Counted from the first letter of the stretch, positions 16,808 through 26,545 are shown. The stretch is DNA of 64,000 nt from Chitinophaga sp. Cy-1792 (GCF_011752935.1 NZ_VWWO01000002.1:1922001-1986000), one strand, 5' to 3'. Program-made: numbers and translations. The notes: a model not told the origin generated them from the sequence alone.

Positions 16808-17875
16808 ATGATGATGACTTTTAGGAATCTATGTGTCGCCGCCGCTCTAATTACAGTACTGTTTTCCAGCTGTATTAAAGATGTTCCATTGAACCCGGAA
16901 GCGGATATTGACTCGTTCATCGTGGATAAGAAATACCTTACCAGCGATGTGTTTATTGACCACGCAAATGCAAAAATCCTCCTGTACCTGAAGCCTTCCG
17001 CTTTCACAGACGGGATTGTACCACGGATCGTGGTAACCGAAGGATCTACCATTGATCCGGCATCAGGAGATACGCTCCGTTTCGACAGTACGGGTATCAA
17101 ACAATACACGGTTACGTCCCAAAGTAAACAATATCATAAGGTATACACGGTCGCTGTCGTCAATGTTGGCAACTGGGCCTGGGATTTCGAGAACTGGGTG
17201 CTCCAGCCTTCCAGCAAATACCTGTACCCGATAGAACCGGATTCTACACAGATATGGTCGTCAGGTAACCCCGGCGTAGCACTTGCCGGTGTTACAAAAG
17301 ATCCTTCCGCTTATCCGCTGCGGGATACCACAGATGCCTACCACGGCAACTATTCGGCCCTGTTGCAAACCAGAGGGGGCACGGCGCTGTCGTCGATCCT
17401 CGGTATTAAACTCTTTGCCGGTTCCCTTTACCTGGGTGTGTTTGAAAGCAGCTTTGCCCTTACTGCTCCGTTGAAGGCCACTCAGTTCGGACAGCCTTAC
17501 CGAGGCCGCGCTCTGCGATTCACCGGTTACTATAAATACCAGCCAGGCCCTGTATATATCAATAAAGCCGGTACGCCACAGCCAGGCATTACAGATTCCT
17601 GCTCCATCTACGCTGTACTGTACCGCGGTACTACCAGACTCGATGGTACCAATATTCATACGTCCGACAGAATTATCGCCACTGCTACATTACCGGATGG
17701 TTCTGCCAGGGGCAACTGGACAAAATTCGACCTGCCATTTGTATACAATGTCACTACACTACCCGACAACATGATGCTGGCCATCGTTATCTCCTCCAGC
17801 CAGAATGGAGACAGTTATGCCGGTGCCGTAGGAAGCCGCTTGCAGGTAGATAGTTTACAGATTGTTCACGAATAA
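16808..17875 (+). CDS. PCMD-domain surface lipoprotein
   Basis: 355 residues. A lipoprotein signal (VAAALITVLFSSC, Cys at about 22) is followed by a short linker and an Ig-like region ending in QYHKVYTVAVVNVGNW. Then comes a beta-rich C-terminal domain starting WDFENWVLQPSSKY, typical of the putative carbohydrate-metabolism (PCMD) domain of Bacteroidota. Members are thought to bind glycans at the cell surface; no enzyme motif is visible. It is followed after 14 bp by an outer-membrane beta-barrel gene, so the two are probably one operon and a functional pair. Confidence 0.8.
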   Translation: MMMTFRNLCVAAALITVLFSSCIKDVPLNPEADIDSFIVDKKYLTSDVFIDHANAKILLYLKPSAFTDGIVPRIVVTEGSTIDPASGDTLRFDSTGIKQYTVTSQSKQYHKVYTVAVVNVGNWAWDFENWVLQPSSKYLYPIEPDSTQIWSSGNPGVALAGVTKDPSAYPLRDTTDAYHGNYSALLQTRGGTALSSILGIKLFAGSLYLGVFESSFALTAPLKATQFGQPYRGRALRFTGYYKYQPGPVYINKAGTPQPGITDSCSIYAVLYRGTTRLDGTNIHTSDRIIATATLPDGSARGNWTKFDLPFVYNVTTLPDNMMLAIVISSSQNGDSYAGAVGSRLQVDSLQIVHE

Positions 17876-17889
17876 AAGATTAATTGTAT

Positions 17890-18654
17890 ATGAATAGCAA
17901 AGTATTTGGTTATATAGCATTAATGCTGCTCCTGGCTTTTGGCCAGGTTCAGGCACAGGATTCAACTAACTTCCGGCCTCATTTTGAACACCGTATAGAT
18001 GCTGGTTTCAATTTCGGCGCCACCACCCCGGTAGGTATTCCTGCCACCATCCGTTCTATTGACGCATTCTGGCCCGAATTCTGCCCGGCACTGGGCTATG
18101 AGCTCAGTTATATGCTACACCCTAAATGGGGCGTTTCCCTGGGCGTAAAACTCGATTATAAGGGTATGGGCACCAAAGACCATGTGCAGTATTTCCCGAC
18201 GATCATCACTGTTCAGGACGGTTCCTCTACCGGAACCTTTGAAGGTATATTTACCGGTCAGAATAAAACTACTATCAAAAACACCTATTTCACCGTGCCT
18301 TTTGGTGCGGTATTTCATCCGAATATCAACTGGCGTTTCACACTGGGGGGCTATGTGGCCTGGAAATTCAGCAGTAATTTCTATGGAGATGTATCCAATG
18401 GCTATATCCGTAACGGAGGCCCTACCGGCGAGAAAATCCTGGTAGACCACGCCACATTCGACTTCAGCAATGAAGTAAGGAATTTCGATGCAGGCCTGAA
18501 TGGCAGCGTAGAAAGACGTGTAGGTAAACGACTGAGCGTAATGGGAGATCTTTCCTGGGGACTCCGGCCAATCTTCTCCAGCGATTTTAAAGGGCTGGAT
18601 TTCCCGCTCTATAACATCTACCTGATGCTGGGCGTAAGCTATCGGATTATGTAA
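17890..18654 (+). CDS. Outer-membrane beta-barrel protein (PorT-like)
   Basis: 255 residues. A signal peptide (MNSKVFGYIALMLLLAFGQVQAQ) precedes eight or so amphipathic strands: HRIDAGFNFGATTP, GYELSYMLHPKWGVSLGVKLDYKG, and a C-terminal strand LMLGVSYRIM that ends on a hydrophobic residue as barrels do. The type resembles PorT/OmpW-size porins of Bacteroidota. A longer frame begins with TTG at 17884; the ATG at 17890 gives the clean signal peptide. It is the partner of the PCMD lipoprotein and ends in a terminator. Confidence 0.8.
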   Translation: MNSKVFGYIALMLLLAFGQVQAQDSTNFRPHFEHRIDAGFNFGATTPVGIPATIRSIDAFWPEFCPALGYELSYMLHPKWGVSLGVKLDYKGMGTKDHVQYFPTIITVQDGSSTGTFEGIFTGQNKTTIKNTYFTVPFGAVFHPNINWRFTLGGYVAWKFSSNFYGDVSNGYIRNGGPTGEKILVDHATFDFSNEVRNFDAGLNGSVERRVGKRLSVMGDLSWGLRPIFSSDFKGLDFPLYNIYLMLGVSYRIM

Positions 18655-18678
18655 TGCAAATCATCTCACTAAATAATT

Positions 18679-18712
18679 AAAAAGCTCTGATCTTTAGAGA
18701 TCAGGGCTTTTT
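18679..18712. terminator. Bidirectional terminator
   Basis: A 15-bp stem (18679-18693 with 18698-18712, one G-U pair) with A- and T-rich ends, between the barrel gene and the convergent S10 peptidase. Confidence 0.88.
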
Positions 18713-18754
18713 AATGCGCCCTTCGGGCAGATATGATAGTGAGATAAGCGCGGA

Positions 18755-20293
18755 TTAGTATTTAGCAGCCTGGCCTTCTTTAGGAATAGCTGCTTTAATA
18801 AATGCACGGATGTCCTCATTACCCTGTGCGAGGTCTCCCTTACGCAGGTACATCATATGTCCGCTTCTATAGCCCTTCCAGGATAGGCGGTCTTTCAACC
18901 TGCCACCAGGGTCCAGCTGCCACATAGAGTATTTGGCATTGAAGTAATCACAGGCACCATCATAGTAGCCAGACTGTATCATCACATGCAGGTAAGGGTT
19001 CTGAGCCATTGCCTGCCGGAGATTCTCACCGGTATGGTCATTGGATCGGTCCCATGGATGTACAGGGCCAAACATATTGTATTTCAGGTCTGTCTTAAAG
19101 CCCAGTTCATCACGGAGGTAGATATTGATAGCCGGTGTGAACGCATGTAGCCAGGAGGTCAGCTCTGCATTGTAGTCGGGCCCATCACCTGCCAGCTGTT
19201 TATCTATACCCCGATAGCGGCTGTCAAGACGCCCTACCGTAAAGCCCTGTTCCCGCAGCAGCTCTTTCCAGAAGAAATTCGTAGGTACGTCCAGGTTATA
19301 CTGCAGGATTTCTTTTGCAGGAATGCCGGCGTATTTAGACATTTTATCAGCAATCTCTTTTCGCTTTTGGTCATCCAGGAAGCCACCCTGGCTGATGGCA
19401 GGAATCAGTTCATTCACCGTAAAGTGCTCTACTTCCGGGAGGAACGCATTCAGGTCTTTTTGCTGGTATTCAGGCGCCAGTACCTTGTGGTACCAGGCAG
19501 TTGCGGCAAAATAGGGGAGTCGGAGGGCAGCATCAACCGGGCCGTTTCTTTCAATGCCTAATTCCGTGGGCGATACGAGGATAACCCCATTCAGGTACAT
19601 CCACTGTGCATTCTGCAACTCCAGCGCCAAACCTGAAACGCGCGTGGTACCATAGCTTTCACCGATCAGGAACTTGGGAGATGCCCAGCGGCTCTGACGC
19701 GACACGAAAGTATTGATCCACTCGGCGAGGTAGCGGATATCTGCATTCACTCCAAAAAACTTATTGGAAATATCTTTTGCCAAAACCCGTGAGAAGCCGG
19801 TATTAGCCGGATCTATGTAGATGATATCCGCGATATCGAGAATAGACTGATTATTTTCGTGTATCCCATAGGGTTGTACGGGATAGCCTTCATTATCTAT
19901 ATTCAACAGGCGTGGGCCTGTATAGGCGATCTGCATCCATACCGACGGCGTACCCGGGCCACCATTAAATGAAATCACCAACGGCCGCGACGCCCGGTCT
20001 TTTACATCCGTTCTCTCATAATACGTATAGAACAGGCCTGCGATAGCTTTGCCATCTTCATCCCAGACGGGCTGCGTGCCTGTAATTACCTTATAGGGAA
20101 TTCGCTGCCCTCTGACCGTTACTTCATGGTTGGAAACGATGGAGGTATCCGGGTTAAGCTTTACCGATGTTGTGATTTTCTCCGTGGCCACTGGGGTGGG
20201 TTTCGCTGGGTGCTGCTGCGCCCTGGCCGCTGGCATTGTCATGCCCGTCAGCAGGAACGGGAACAGCCAGCACTTTTTCATTGTTGTCATCAT
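18755..20293 (-). CDS. S10-family serine carboxypeptidase-like peptidase, secreted
   Basis: 512 residues with a signal peptide (MKKCWLFPFLLTGMTMPAARAQ from the fifth Met). The fold is alpha/beta hydrolase of the S10 type: SFNGGPGTPSVWMQ near 104-117 (oxyanion hole), GESYGTTR near 210-217 with the catalytic Ser, SGYYDGACDYF near 443-453 with the catalytic Asp, and SGHMMYLR near 485-492 with the catalytic His. S10 enzymes remove C-terminal residues at acid pH; bacterial members are common in Bacteroidota and their physiological substrate is unknown. It is likely periplasmic. The longer start MMTTMKK is kept, but Met5 at 20281 would begin the signal peptide exactly. Confidence 0.9.
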   Translation of the reverse strand: MMTTMKKCWLFPFLLTGMTMPAARAQQHPAKPTPVATEKITTSVKLNPDTSIVSNHEVTVRGQRIPYKVITGTQPVWDEDGKAIAGLFYTYYERTDVKDRASRPLVISFNGGPGTPSVWMQIAYTGPRLLNIDNEGYPVQPYGIHENNQSILDIADIIYIDPANTGFSRVLAKDISNKFFGVNADIRYLAEWINTFVSRQSRWASPKFLIGESYGTTRVSGLALELQNAQWMYLNGVILVSPTELGIERNGPVDAALRLPYFAATAWYHKVLAPEYQQKDLNAFLPEVEHFTVNELIPAISQGGFLDDQKRKEIADKMSKYAGIPAKEILQYNLDVPTNFFWKELLREQGFTVGRLDSRYRGIDKQLAGDGPDYNAELTSWLHAFTPAINIYLRDELGFKTDLKYNMFGPVHPWDRSNDHTGENLRQAMAQNPYLHVMIQSGYYDGACDYFNAKYSMWQLDPGGRLKDRLSWKGYRSGHMMYLRKGDLAQGNEDIRAFIKAAIPKEGQAAKY

Positions 20294-20369
20294 TTATTTA
20301 GACCTTGATTGAGTAGTCAAGATCAAATATTTCCCGGAGATATGCAATGCTTTTTATCTGAACGGCGCT

Positions 20370-21197
20370 TTACCCTTCTTCCTCCTCCAGGTCAATGCTC
20401 TTGTTGAGATGCTGATAGTCGGACGGGCGCTTGCCTACCAGTTTGAAAAATGTATTACTAAATGCGGACACGCTGTTATAGCCGGTATCCCAGGCGATTT
20501 CACTGATAGTCTTATCTGTTTCTATCAGGTAACCCATGGCCTTGGCCATCCTGGCCAGCTTCAGGTATTGAAAGAAGGAGATATCCATCGTAGCCCTGAA
20601 AAGACGTGTCAGCGTACGCTCGCTGGTATTGAACTGATGGCATACAGATTCCATGGTCAACGGCTCACTGAGGTTTTCCTGTATATACCGCAAAATGGGC
20701 TGCATACGCGGGTTTTCACTGGTAGGCAGTGTAATAGGTAAGGGGCTGGTACTGATATCCGGGAGGATGTTTTTCATCGCCTTTACAAAGGTAAATTCCC
20801 TGGTGCCGGGCATGATATCACCTTCCCAATGGGCGGTATACAGGATCATTTCAAGGAGGAGATTAGTAACAGGGTAGATGCCGGTAGTGGTATAGAACGG
20901 GTTGTTGTAATCATCTTCCTCTGCATAAAAATAAATACTACGCACAAAGTTAGCCGGATACCGATGGGTGAAATAATGCTCTACACCAGCCGGTACCCAC
21001 ATATAATGCCGCGCTGGCAGAAAGTAGGTTTTCTCCCTGGTATATAAAAATGCGGCACCTCCTTCAACATACGTTAACTGTCCCTTGTTATGCTTATGAA
21101 AAGGGAAGTGATGTTCGGTTTTCCAATGCCATACATAGGCCGATTGCGGTATCGCATCGGTCTCTTCCAGGATCAGGTCATATTCAGATTTTTTCAT
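20370..21197 (-). CDS. AraC-family transcriptional regulator
   Basis: 275 residues. The N-terminal half is a cupin-like ligand-binding domain (PFHKHNKGQLTYVEGGAAFLY near 31-51, with ARHYMWVPAGVEHYF). The C-terminal half holds the two helix-turn-helix motifs (ESVCHQFNTSERTLTRLFRA near 179-198 and ISEIAWDTGYNSVSAFSNTF near 230-249). It is divergent from the TolC-HlyD-MFS operon with under 90 bp between starts. It is therefore a candidate regulator of that efflux system, induced by a small ligand. Confidence 0.88.
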   Translation of the reverse strand: MKKSEYDLILEETDAIPQSAYVWHWKTEHHFPFHKHNKGQLTYVEGGAAFLYTREKTYFLPARHYMWVPAGVEHYFTHRYPANFVRSIYFYAEEDDYNNPFYTTTGIYPVTNLLLEMILYTAHWEGDIMPGTREFTFVKAMKNILPDISTSPLPITLPTSENPRMQPILRYIQENLSEPLTMESVCHQFNTSERTLTRLFRATMDISFFQYLKLARMAKAMGYLIETDKTISEIAWDTGYNSVSAFSNTFFKLVGKRPSDYQHLNKSIDLEEEEG

Positions 21198-21283
21198 TTG
21201 GCCGGTTCTAACAATTTAATGGCAATTTATAGAAAAAATAATTAATCAACTGAATGGAACTTTGCAGCTTCATCAACATAAGT

Positions 21284-22624
21284 ATGTCTAGAATTACTAA
21301 TAAGTTGCTGGCGGGTGTGCTAATATGCACATTATCAGGCGGCATTAAGGCTTATGGCCAAAACCCTGAACCTACAAACACCCTAACACTTTCAGAAGTT
21401 TGGAAAAAGACAGCCACCTATAACAAACAGTTGCAGATGCAACAATTAAAGGTGGAAGGTGCTGCAGAGCGTGTAAAGACAGCAAAAACGGAAAGGCTCC
21501 CGGAAGTTGCAGCCAATGGTCGTTATGGCCGGTTTTCGAATTTTGCTTTATATGAAGATGGTCTGTTCAAAGCTCCCACACAAGTACCTATTGAAAAGAA
21601 AGGCACCTATCAGTTTGGTGCGGAAGCTTACCTCAATCTTTATAACGGAGGTAAAACAACACGCGAAATAACTGCTGCCCAGACAGAAAGTGAATTGGCA
21701 AAAGATCAGATGAATCTCAGCGAACAAGAGCTGAGATATAAGGCCGCGGCCTATTACCTCGATATCTACCGGAATTACAAGTACGAAAAGGTAATGCTGC
21801 AGGACATTGCAGAGCGGGAAAAAGAACTGGAAGAAATCAGGCAGCTGCTGAAAAACGGGGTCGTACTGAAAAGTGATGTACTCCGGGCGGAACTCAAGCT
21901 TTCCAAACAGAAGATGTCGCTGCTGGAAATCCGTAACAGTCTTAAGATTGCTATGCAGCGTCTCAATATTATGATGGGAGATCCCGATTCTGCCATTATT
22001 AAAATCGCTGCCGATACCATCGATCCGCATGTCTCACCTGAACGCACCTACGAAGATTACCTGCATGAAGCCTACGATAACTCCTACGAGTTTAAGATTT
22101 CTGAAAAAGAGACGAAGCTCAGTGAGCTGAAACTCAAGCAGGTAAAGGCTAACATTGCTCCGAAGGTAGGTCTCTACGCAGAGTATGCATATACCTATCC
22201 GCAGATTATTCTCTACCCATATGCGTTCACGTTATATGGACTCGGTCAGGCAGGTGTGAAAGCAACCATGCCTATCTCTCAGCTATATATGAACAAGCAC
22301 CGCAAGGCTGAAGCAAAGATCAACCTGATGCGGCAGGAGATAGAGCACAGTGATACGCAGGACAAGGTAAGGGAAGATGTCAGAGCAGCCTACCTGCGTT
22401 ATACGGAGGCGCTTACCAGGATTCAGGTGGCGAAAGACAATATCGCACAGGCCCAGGAAAATTTCAGGATTGTCAACAATACCTATTTTAACCAGCTCTC
22501 GCTGATGACAGACCTGCTGGATGCAGAAACACAGTTGCTGCAATCCCGCTTTGATCTGACAACAGCAGAAGTAACGGCACAACTCCAGTACTATCAATTA
22601 TTGAAAGCAACAGGCAACCTATAA
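21284..22624 (+). CDS. TolC-family outer-membrane efflux channel
   Basis: 446 residues from the preferred start; a longer frame begins at 21254 but would place ten residues before the signal peptide (MSRITNKLLAGVLICTLSGG). The protein shows the long heptad-rich helices of TolC: TLSEVWKKTATYNKQLQMQQLKVEG near 30-54 and the second repeat TYEDYLHEAYDNSYEFK and IQVAKDNIAQAQENFRIV. It forms the outer-membrane duct for the neighbouring HlyD/EmrA and MFS pump. The HlyD gene starts 4 bp after its stop. Confidence 0.9.
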   Translation: MSRITNKLLAGVLICTLSGGIKAYGQNPEPTNTLTLSEVWKKTATYNKQLQMQQLKVEGAAERVKTAKTERLPEVAANGRYGRFSNFALYEDGLFKAPTQVPIEKKGTYQFGAEAYLNLYNGGKTTREITAAQTESELAKDQMNLSEQELRYKAAAYYLDIYRNYKYEKVMLQDIAEREKELEEIRQLLKNGVVLKSDVLRAELKLSKQKMSLLEIRNSLKIAMQRLNIMMGDPDSAIIKIAADTIDPHVSPERTYEDYLHEAYDNSYEFKISEKETKLSELKLKQVKANIAPKVGLYAEYAYTYPQIILYPYAFTLYGLGQAGVKATMPISQLYMNKHRKAEAKINLMRQEIEHSDTQDKVREDVRAAYLRYTEALTRIQVAKDNIAQAQENFRIVNNTYFNQLSLMTDLLDAETQLLQSRFDLTTAEVTAQLQYYQLLKATGNL

Positions 22625-22628
22625 TTAT

Positions 22629-23705
22629 ATGAACAACAAAACAAACACAGACACCAGCACCAACAGAACGGACAGAATCATTTCCAGAGTAACGACCATC
22701 GTAGCTTCTATTGTGGTAATATTCCTGGCTATCTGGGGGATCAAAACCCTGATCCGCCAGTCAAGGTTCGAAGAAACAAACGATGCGCAGGTAGACGAAT
22801 ACATCAACCCTGTTGTGGCCAAAGTAACAGGCTATGTGGAAGAAATACGTTACGAAGAAAACCAGGACGTAAAGAAAGGGGATACGCTGGTAGTAATTGA
22901 TAATAGCGAGTATGCTGCCGCACAGCAGGAATCGGAAGCCGCACTGGCAAATGCCCGCGCACAGATTGCTGTTATTGAAAGCAGTGTCAGAACAAGCGAC
23001 CAGGGCTCCAAAGTATACCAGTCGCAGATTGCTGCTGCCAAAGCGAAGCTGGTTAACCAGGAGCAGGAATATGACCGCTATAAGAAATTATATGATGTGG
23101 AATCTGCCACCAAACAACAGCTGGACAGAGTAACCGCTGCCCTCGACGTTGCCCGTTCCGACTATAAAACAGCACAGAATGCCTATGATGCTTCTCTCTC
23201 AAAAATAGAAGACGCCAAAGTACAGCTGAAAGCTTTAAATGCAGAGATCCAAAGAAGAGAGGCCGTAGTAAAAAGAAATGACCTCACGGTTTCCTATACG
23301 GTTATCCTGGCGCCTTACGATGGTAAAATGGGACGCAGAACCATTCAGCCGAAACAGTTGGTGCAGGCAGGCCAGACACTAGCTTTCATCGTAGACAGGG
23401 CTTCCGGAAAATGGGTGGTTGCCAACTTCAAAGAAACCCAGATCCGTCATATGAAAGTGGGAGAGTCTACAGATATTGCCATCGACGCTTTTCCAGGCAG
23501 GAAATTCACCGGTACGATAGAGTCTTTATCTGGCGCTACTGGCAGCAGGTTTTCCTTATTGCCTCCGGATAATGCCACCGGTAACTTCGTAAAAATTGCA
23601 CAACGTATTCCTGTTCGTATACGCGTGAACGGTAATCCAGAAGAACTGAAAGAACTTTCCGCTGGTATGAGTGCGGTGGTGCTGGTAAAAAAAGAGAGGA
23701 ACTAA
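22629..23705 (+). CDS. HlyD/EmrA-type membrane fusion protein
   Basis: 358 residues. An N-terminal cytoplasmic tail and a single membrane helix (about 16-37, ITTIVASIVVIFLAIWGIKT region) are followed by the first lipoyl half (GYVEEIRYEENQDVKKGDTLVVID near 64-87). A coiled-coil hairpin of about 110 residues comes next, then the second lipoyl half and beta barrel (TVILAPYDGKMGRR, GKWVVANFKETQIRHMKVGE). It links the inner-membrane MFS pump to TolC. The gene overlaps neither neighbour: 4 bp gaps on each side. Confidence 0.93.
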   Translation: MNNKTNTDTSTNRTDRIISRVTTIVASIVVIFLAIWGIKTLIRQSRFEETNDAQVDEYINPVVAKVTGYVEEIRYEENQDVKKGDTLVVIDNSEYAAAQQESEAALANARAQIAVIESSVRTSDQGSKVYQSQIAAAKAKLVNQEQEYDRYKKLYDVESATKQQLDRVTAALDVARSDYKTAQNAYDASLSKIEDAKVQLKALNAEIQRREAVVKRNDLTVSYTVILAPYDGKMGRRTIQPKQLVQAGQTLAFIVDRASGKWVVANFKETQIRHMKVGESTDIAIDAFPGRKFTGTIESLSGATGSRFSLLPPDNATGNFVKIAQRIPVRIRVNGNPEELKELSAGMSAVVLVKKERN

Positions 23706-23709
23706 GTAT

Positions 23710-25302
23710 ATGGCTAATGACGGAACTTTCAGAAGCTGGGTACCGGAATGGCTGATACGTCTGACAATCATTCTGGTAATGTTGCCGACGGTCATGCTGT
23801 TTGCATTGTCTACCGCCAACGTAAATGCCGCCACAGGCTTTTACGGTGTAGAACCTGCGGATATCCAGTTTTCAATGGTGGTGTATTATTCCGCGCTGGC
23901 AGCATTTACGCCGCTGGAGCGAAGATTTTTCAGCCGTATCTCAACGAAGGAATATTTTCTTATCTGTCTGGTATTACAGGTCATCGTTACTTTCTGCATC
24001 TATAATACCCGTCAGCTTCCTGTATTATATATCTGTCGTTTTCTGCAGGGAATATTTAACTGCGGCGTTACCAGCATTTGCCTTACCCTCTTGTTTTCCA
24101 GGCTGAAATCCAACCATGCCAGGGAAATAGGCTATGCTTTTTTCTATGCCCTTATTTTATGCGCTTCTTCCTTTACCTCATTAATAACCGCGCCGATAAT
24201 AGATGATTATGAATACAATGTACTATATAAGGTAATGATATATTGCTTCTTCCCGGGGGCTATTTTATTATTACTGATGATGAACAGGATACACCTGGTA
24301 CGCCGGGTACCGCTGTACCAGCTTGACTGGGGTAGCTTTTTCCTGTATGCGCCATTCCTGGTATGCCTGGCATATGTACTGATATATGGACAGCAATATT
24401 ACTGGCTGCAGGACGCCACGATTGTATGGAGTCTGGTAGCGGTGCTGGGACTAGGTTTGGTATTTGTAGTACGCCAGCTGACGCGTAAGCGCCCGCTGAT
24501 ACATATGGAGGTGTTCAGGTATAAGGGATTTGTATTTGGTATTACGTTAGTCGGGCTACTATATATTATTCGTGGGGCCTTCAACGTTACAACCACTTAT
24601 TTCTCTACGGTACTGGGCATGGACCCATTACATATCTATGAGCTGTTCATTTACAATATACTGGGCGTCGCTACCGGAACTGTTATTTCAGCGCGACTGA
24701 TTATTAAGCAACGGCCAACGCAATTCATCTGGCTGGTGGGCTTTTTCCTGATGCTTCTGTTTCATGGGTGGATGTATTTCCTGTTTGCCTCCGAGGCAGA
24801 TCAGAGTACTTTCATCGTGCCATTATTTATACAGGGGGCAGGCGCAGGTTTGCTGATGACACCCATTATCCTGTTTACGATTTCATCAGTGCCATTTGAG
24901 TTGAGTCAGAGTGCTGCTGCTGTAGGCGTGTTTATCAGGTTTGCATTTTTCAGTGGCAGTACAGCGTTGATCAACTTCTTCAGTATTTACTTCAGCAACA
25001 TACACAGCGCGCGTTTAAGCGACCATGTGACGGCAGTGGATGACGGTTTGCAGGGTAGACTCCATACTTATCAGTCAGCTTTGCAGGGAAGGGGTTTACC
25101 AATGGACCAGGCGGCCAAAGCGGCTACTGGTTTGCTGAACAGGGCTATGCAGAAGCAGGTATTTCTAAAGTATGCCATGGATTATTATGCCCTAATAGCA
25201 ATCCTGATTGCTGTAATTATGTTGATTATAGTGATGGCACCATTTATAAATCGTACGATCATTAACGTTAGAGCCAAGCAACCAGCTGCTGCCACATTCT
25301 GA
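23710..25302 (+). CDS. EmrB-like MFS transporter (DHA2 type)
   Basis: 530 residues with about 14 membrane helices, the DHA2 count. Motif-like segments: RFLQGIFNCGVTSICLTLL near 108-126 and GAGAGLLMTPIILFTISSVP near 376-395. With the TolC and HlyD proteins it makes a tripartite drug or metabolite exporter; no substrate can be told from sequence. The loop segments lack the usual strong GxxxDRxGRR motif A, so the family fit rests on helix count, neighbours and the C-terminal half. The operon ends with the terminator at 25342-25369. Confidence 0.88.
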   Translation: MANDGTFRSWVPEWLIRLTIILVMLPTVMLFALSTANVNAATGFYGVEPADIQFSMVVYYSALAAFTPLERRFFSRISTKEYFLICLVLQVIVTFCIYNTRQLPVLYICRFLQGIFNCGVTSICLTLLFSRLKSNHAREIGYAFFYALILCASSFTSLITAPIIDDYEYNVLYKVMIYCFFPGAILLLLMMNRIHLVRRVPLYQLDWGSFFLYAPFLVCLAYVLIYGQQYYWLQDATIVWSLVAVLGLGLVFVVRQLTRKRPLIHMEVFRYKGFVFGITLVGLLYIIRGAFNVTTTYFSTVLGMDPLHIYELFIYNILGVATGTVISARLIIKQRPTQFIWLVGFFLMLLFHGWMYFLFASEADQSTFIVPLFIQGAGAGLLMTPIILFTISSVPFELSQSAAAVGVFIRFAFFSGSTALINFFSIYFSNIHSARLSDHVTAVDDGLQGRLHTYQSALQGRGLPMDQAAKAATGLLNRAMQKQVFLKYAMDYYALIAILIAVIMLIIVMAPFINRTIINVRAKQPAAATF

Positions 25303-25341
25303 TGGCGCAGTGCAACTGCTGTTTCTTTTTAGATGTATAAT

Positions 25342-25369
25342 AAAAAAACCGCCTCGTGGCGGTTTTTTT
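25342..25369. terminator. Bidirectional terminator
   Basis: 12-bp perfect stem (25342-25353 with 25358-25369), TCGT loop, A- and T-tracts, ending both the efflux operon and the convergent 25421-26284 gene. Confidence 0.93.
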
Positions 25370-25420
25370 ATTGCGATATGTTTATGCCGTGAAAGTGAAA
25401 AGGGTAGTGGCTGTCATGCA

Positions 25421-26284
25421 TTATTCGTGTTCAATCAATATAGATCCGTAGGTATTAACTGCGGTAGGAGTATCTGCAGAGGTACCGATAAATGCTCCTT
25501 TCTGACTGCGTGACTGAAAGAACATATACATGAACAGCGCGAGCCGGAAATTGGCTTTGGCTCCGAACTGCGCATGAATATTGACTTTCCCGCGACGGGG
25601 AGCATCGAGCGTATAGCCGTAGTTGTTAGCAATCTTTTCTTTCAGATTTTCAGAATAGGCATTCAGATCGATGAAATGACGGTCTTCATAATCAGTTGAA
25701 GGGTGAAAATAGAAGATCGTATCGGTAGTACCTGCGCAGAGATAGTGGATGTCAGGTTTACCTTCAGGCCGGATGCGGTCCCATTTGACAGGCTTGCCCA
25801 CAGCGAGTTTAAGGTCGGAAACACCATCAGGTGTGATCATAGCTGCAAAGGTGTTATTCCATGCGGCGCATATGGCGGTAGCGAATACCTTCTGAATATC
25901 TTTATCCAGGTCAGGATTGAGTGTAATGATATGCTGGCCGTTTTCATCGTAGACCTGGATGTTCCCACCCATGTCTATTGCTTCCAGTCTGGTGGTGCGT
26001 TTTAGCTCATCGTTGGTAATCTCCTGCGGTTTGATTGATTCCAGGAGCATCTTTATATCTGCATCGATCAGCTGATTCAGGAAGCTGTTGAATGCTTCCT
26101 GGTCGTGGCCTTCCAGGCAGCTAAAGAACTCGAAATAGCTGCCTTTTTCCCGTTGAAGGTCTTCCAGCTGTAGCTTGCGGGCCTCTGAATGCCTGGGAAA
26201 AGCCAGGTCCACAATTTCATGAATTTTGATGCCATTAAGCTTGTTCAAGGCTTTGAGCGCCTCCCCGAAGTTTATATGCTGCAT
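25421..26284 (-). CDS. Hypothetical cytoplasmic protein (unknown family)
   Basis: 287 residues; not recognised. The N-terminal third is helical and charged (LNKLNGIKIHEIVDLAFPRH, LEDLQREKGSYFEFFSCLEG). The rest mixes short strands and loops with PVKWDRIRPEGKPDIHYLC and HPSTDYEDRHFIDLNAYSENLKEKI. It ends in a beta-like stretch with aromatic residues (LFMYMFFQSRSQKGAFIGTS). No signal peptide or membrane segment. It lies 318 bp upstream-side of the LamG operon on the same strand, with palindromes before its start, but shared transcription is unlikely because of a hairpin in that gap. Confidence 0.65.
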   Translation of the reverse strand: MQHINFGEALKALNKLNGIKIHEIVDLAFPRHSEARKLQLEDLQREKGSYFEFFSCLEGHDQEAFNSFLNQLIDADIKMLLESIKPQEITNDELKRTTRLEAIDMGGNIQVYDENGQHIITLNPDLDKDIQKVFATAICAAWNNTFAAMITPDGVSDLKLAVGKPVKWDRIRPEGKPDIHYLCAGTTDTIFYFHPSTDYEDRHFIDLNAYSENLKEKIANNYGYTLDAPRRGKVNIHAQFGAKANFRLALFMYMFFQSRSQKGAFIGTSADTPTAVNTYGSILIEHE

Positions 26285-26312
26285 ATGAATAGAACAGATT
26301 TGAATGTGCTTT

Positions 26313-26357
26313 CAAATTAGCAATTTGAGGAAACCAGCTGAGTTAACCATTGGTTAA
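26313..26357. promoter_or_regulatory. Two palindromes upstream of the 287-aa gene
   Basis: CAAATTAGCAATTTG (26313-26327, 6-bp arms) and TTAACCATTGGTTAA (26343-26357, 7-bp arms, 1-nt centre), located 29 and 59 bp upstream of the start. They look like binding sites of a dimeric regulator. The rest of the 26285-26602 gap shows only the hairpin near its end. Confidence 0.4.
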
Positions 26358-26545
26358 TATAAAGCAAAAGAAACCAACCTGGAAGCGGGAAATATAGTAA
26401 TGTTGGTACTCTCTGTTAATTTCAGACTCTATGGCATGCACACAAGGATTACTATTTAATGCGCATGCGAATTGGGGCAGGACTTATCTGAAACGTAGCT
26501 ACTTGTGCCATTCATTCAGCTAAGATAAAACTTATTGTTGCAGTT

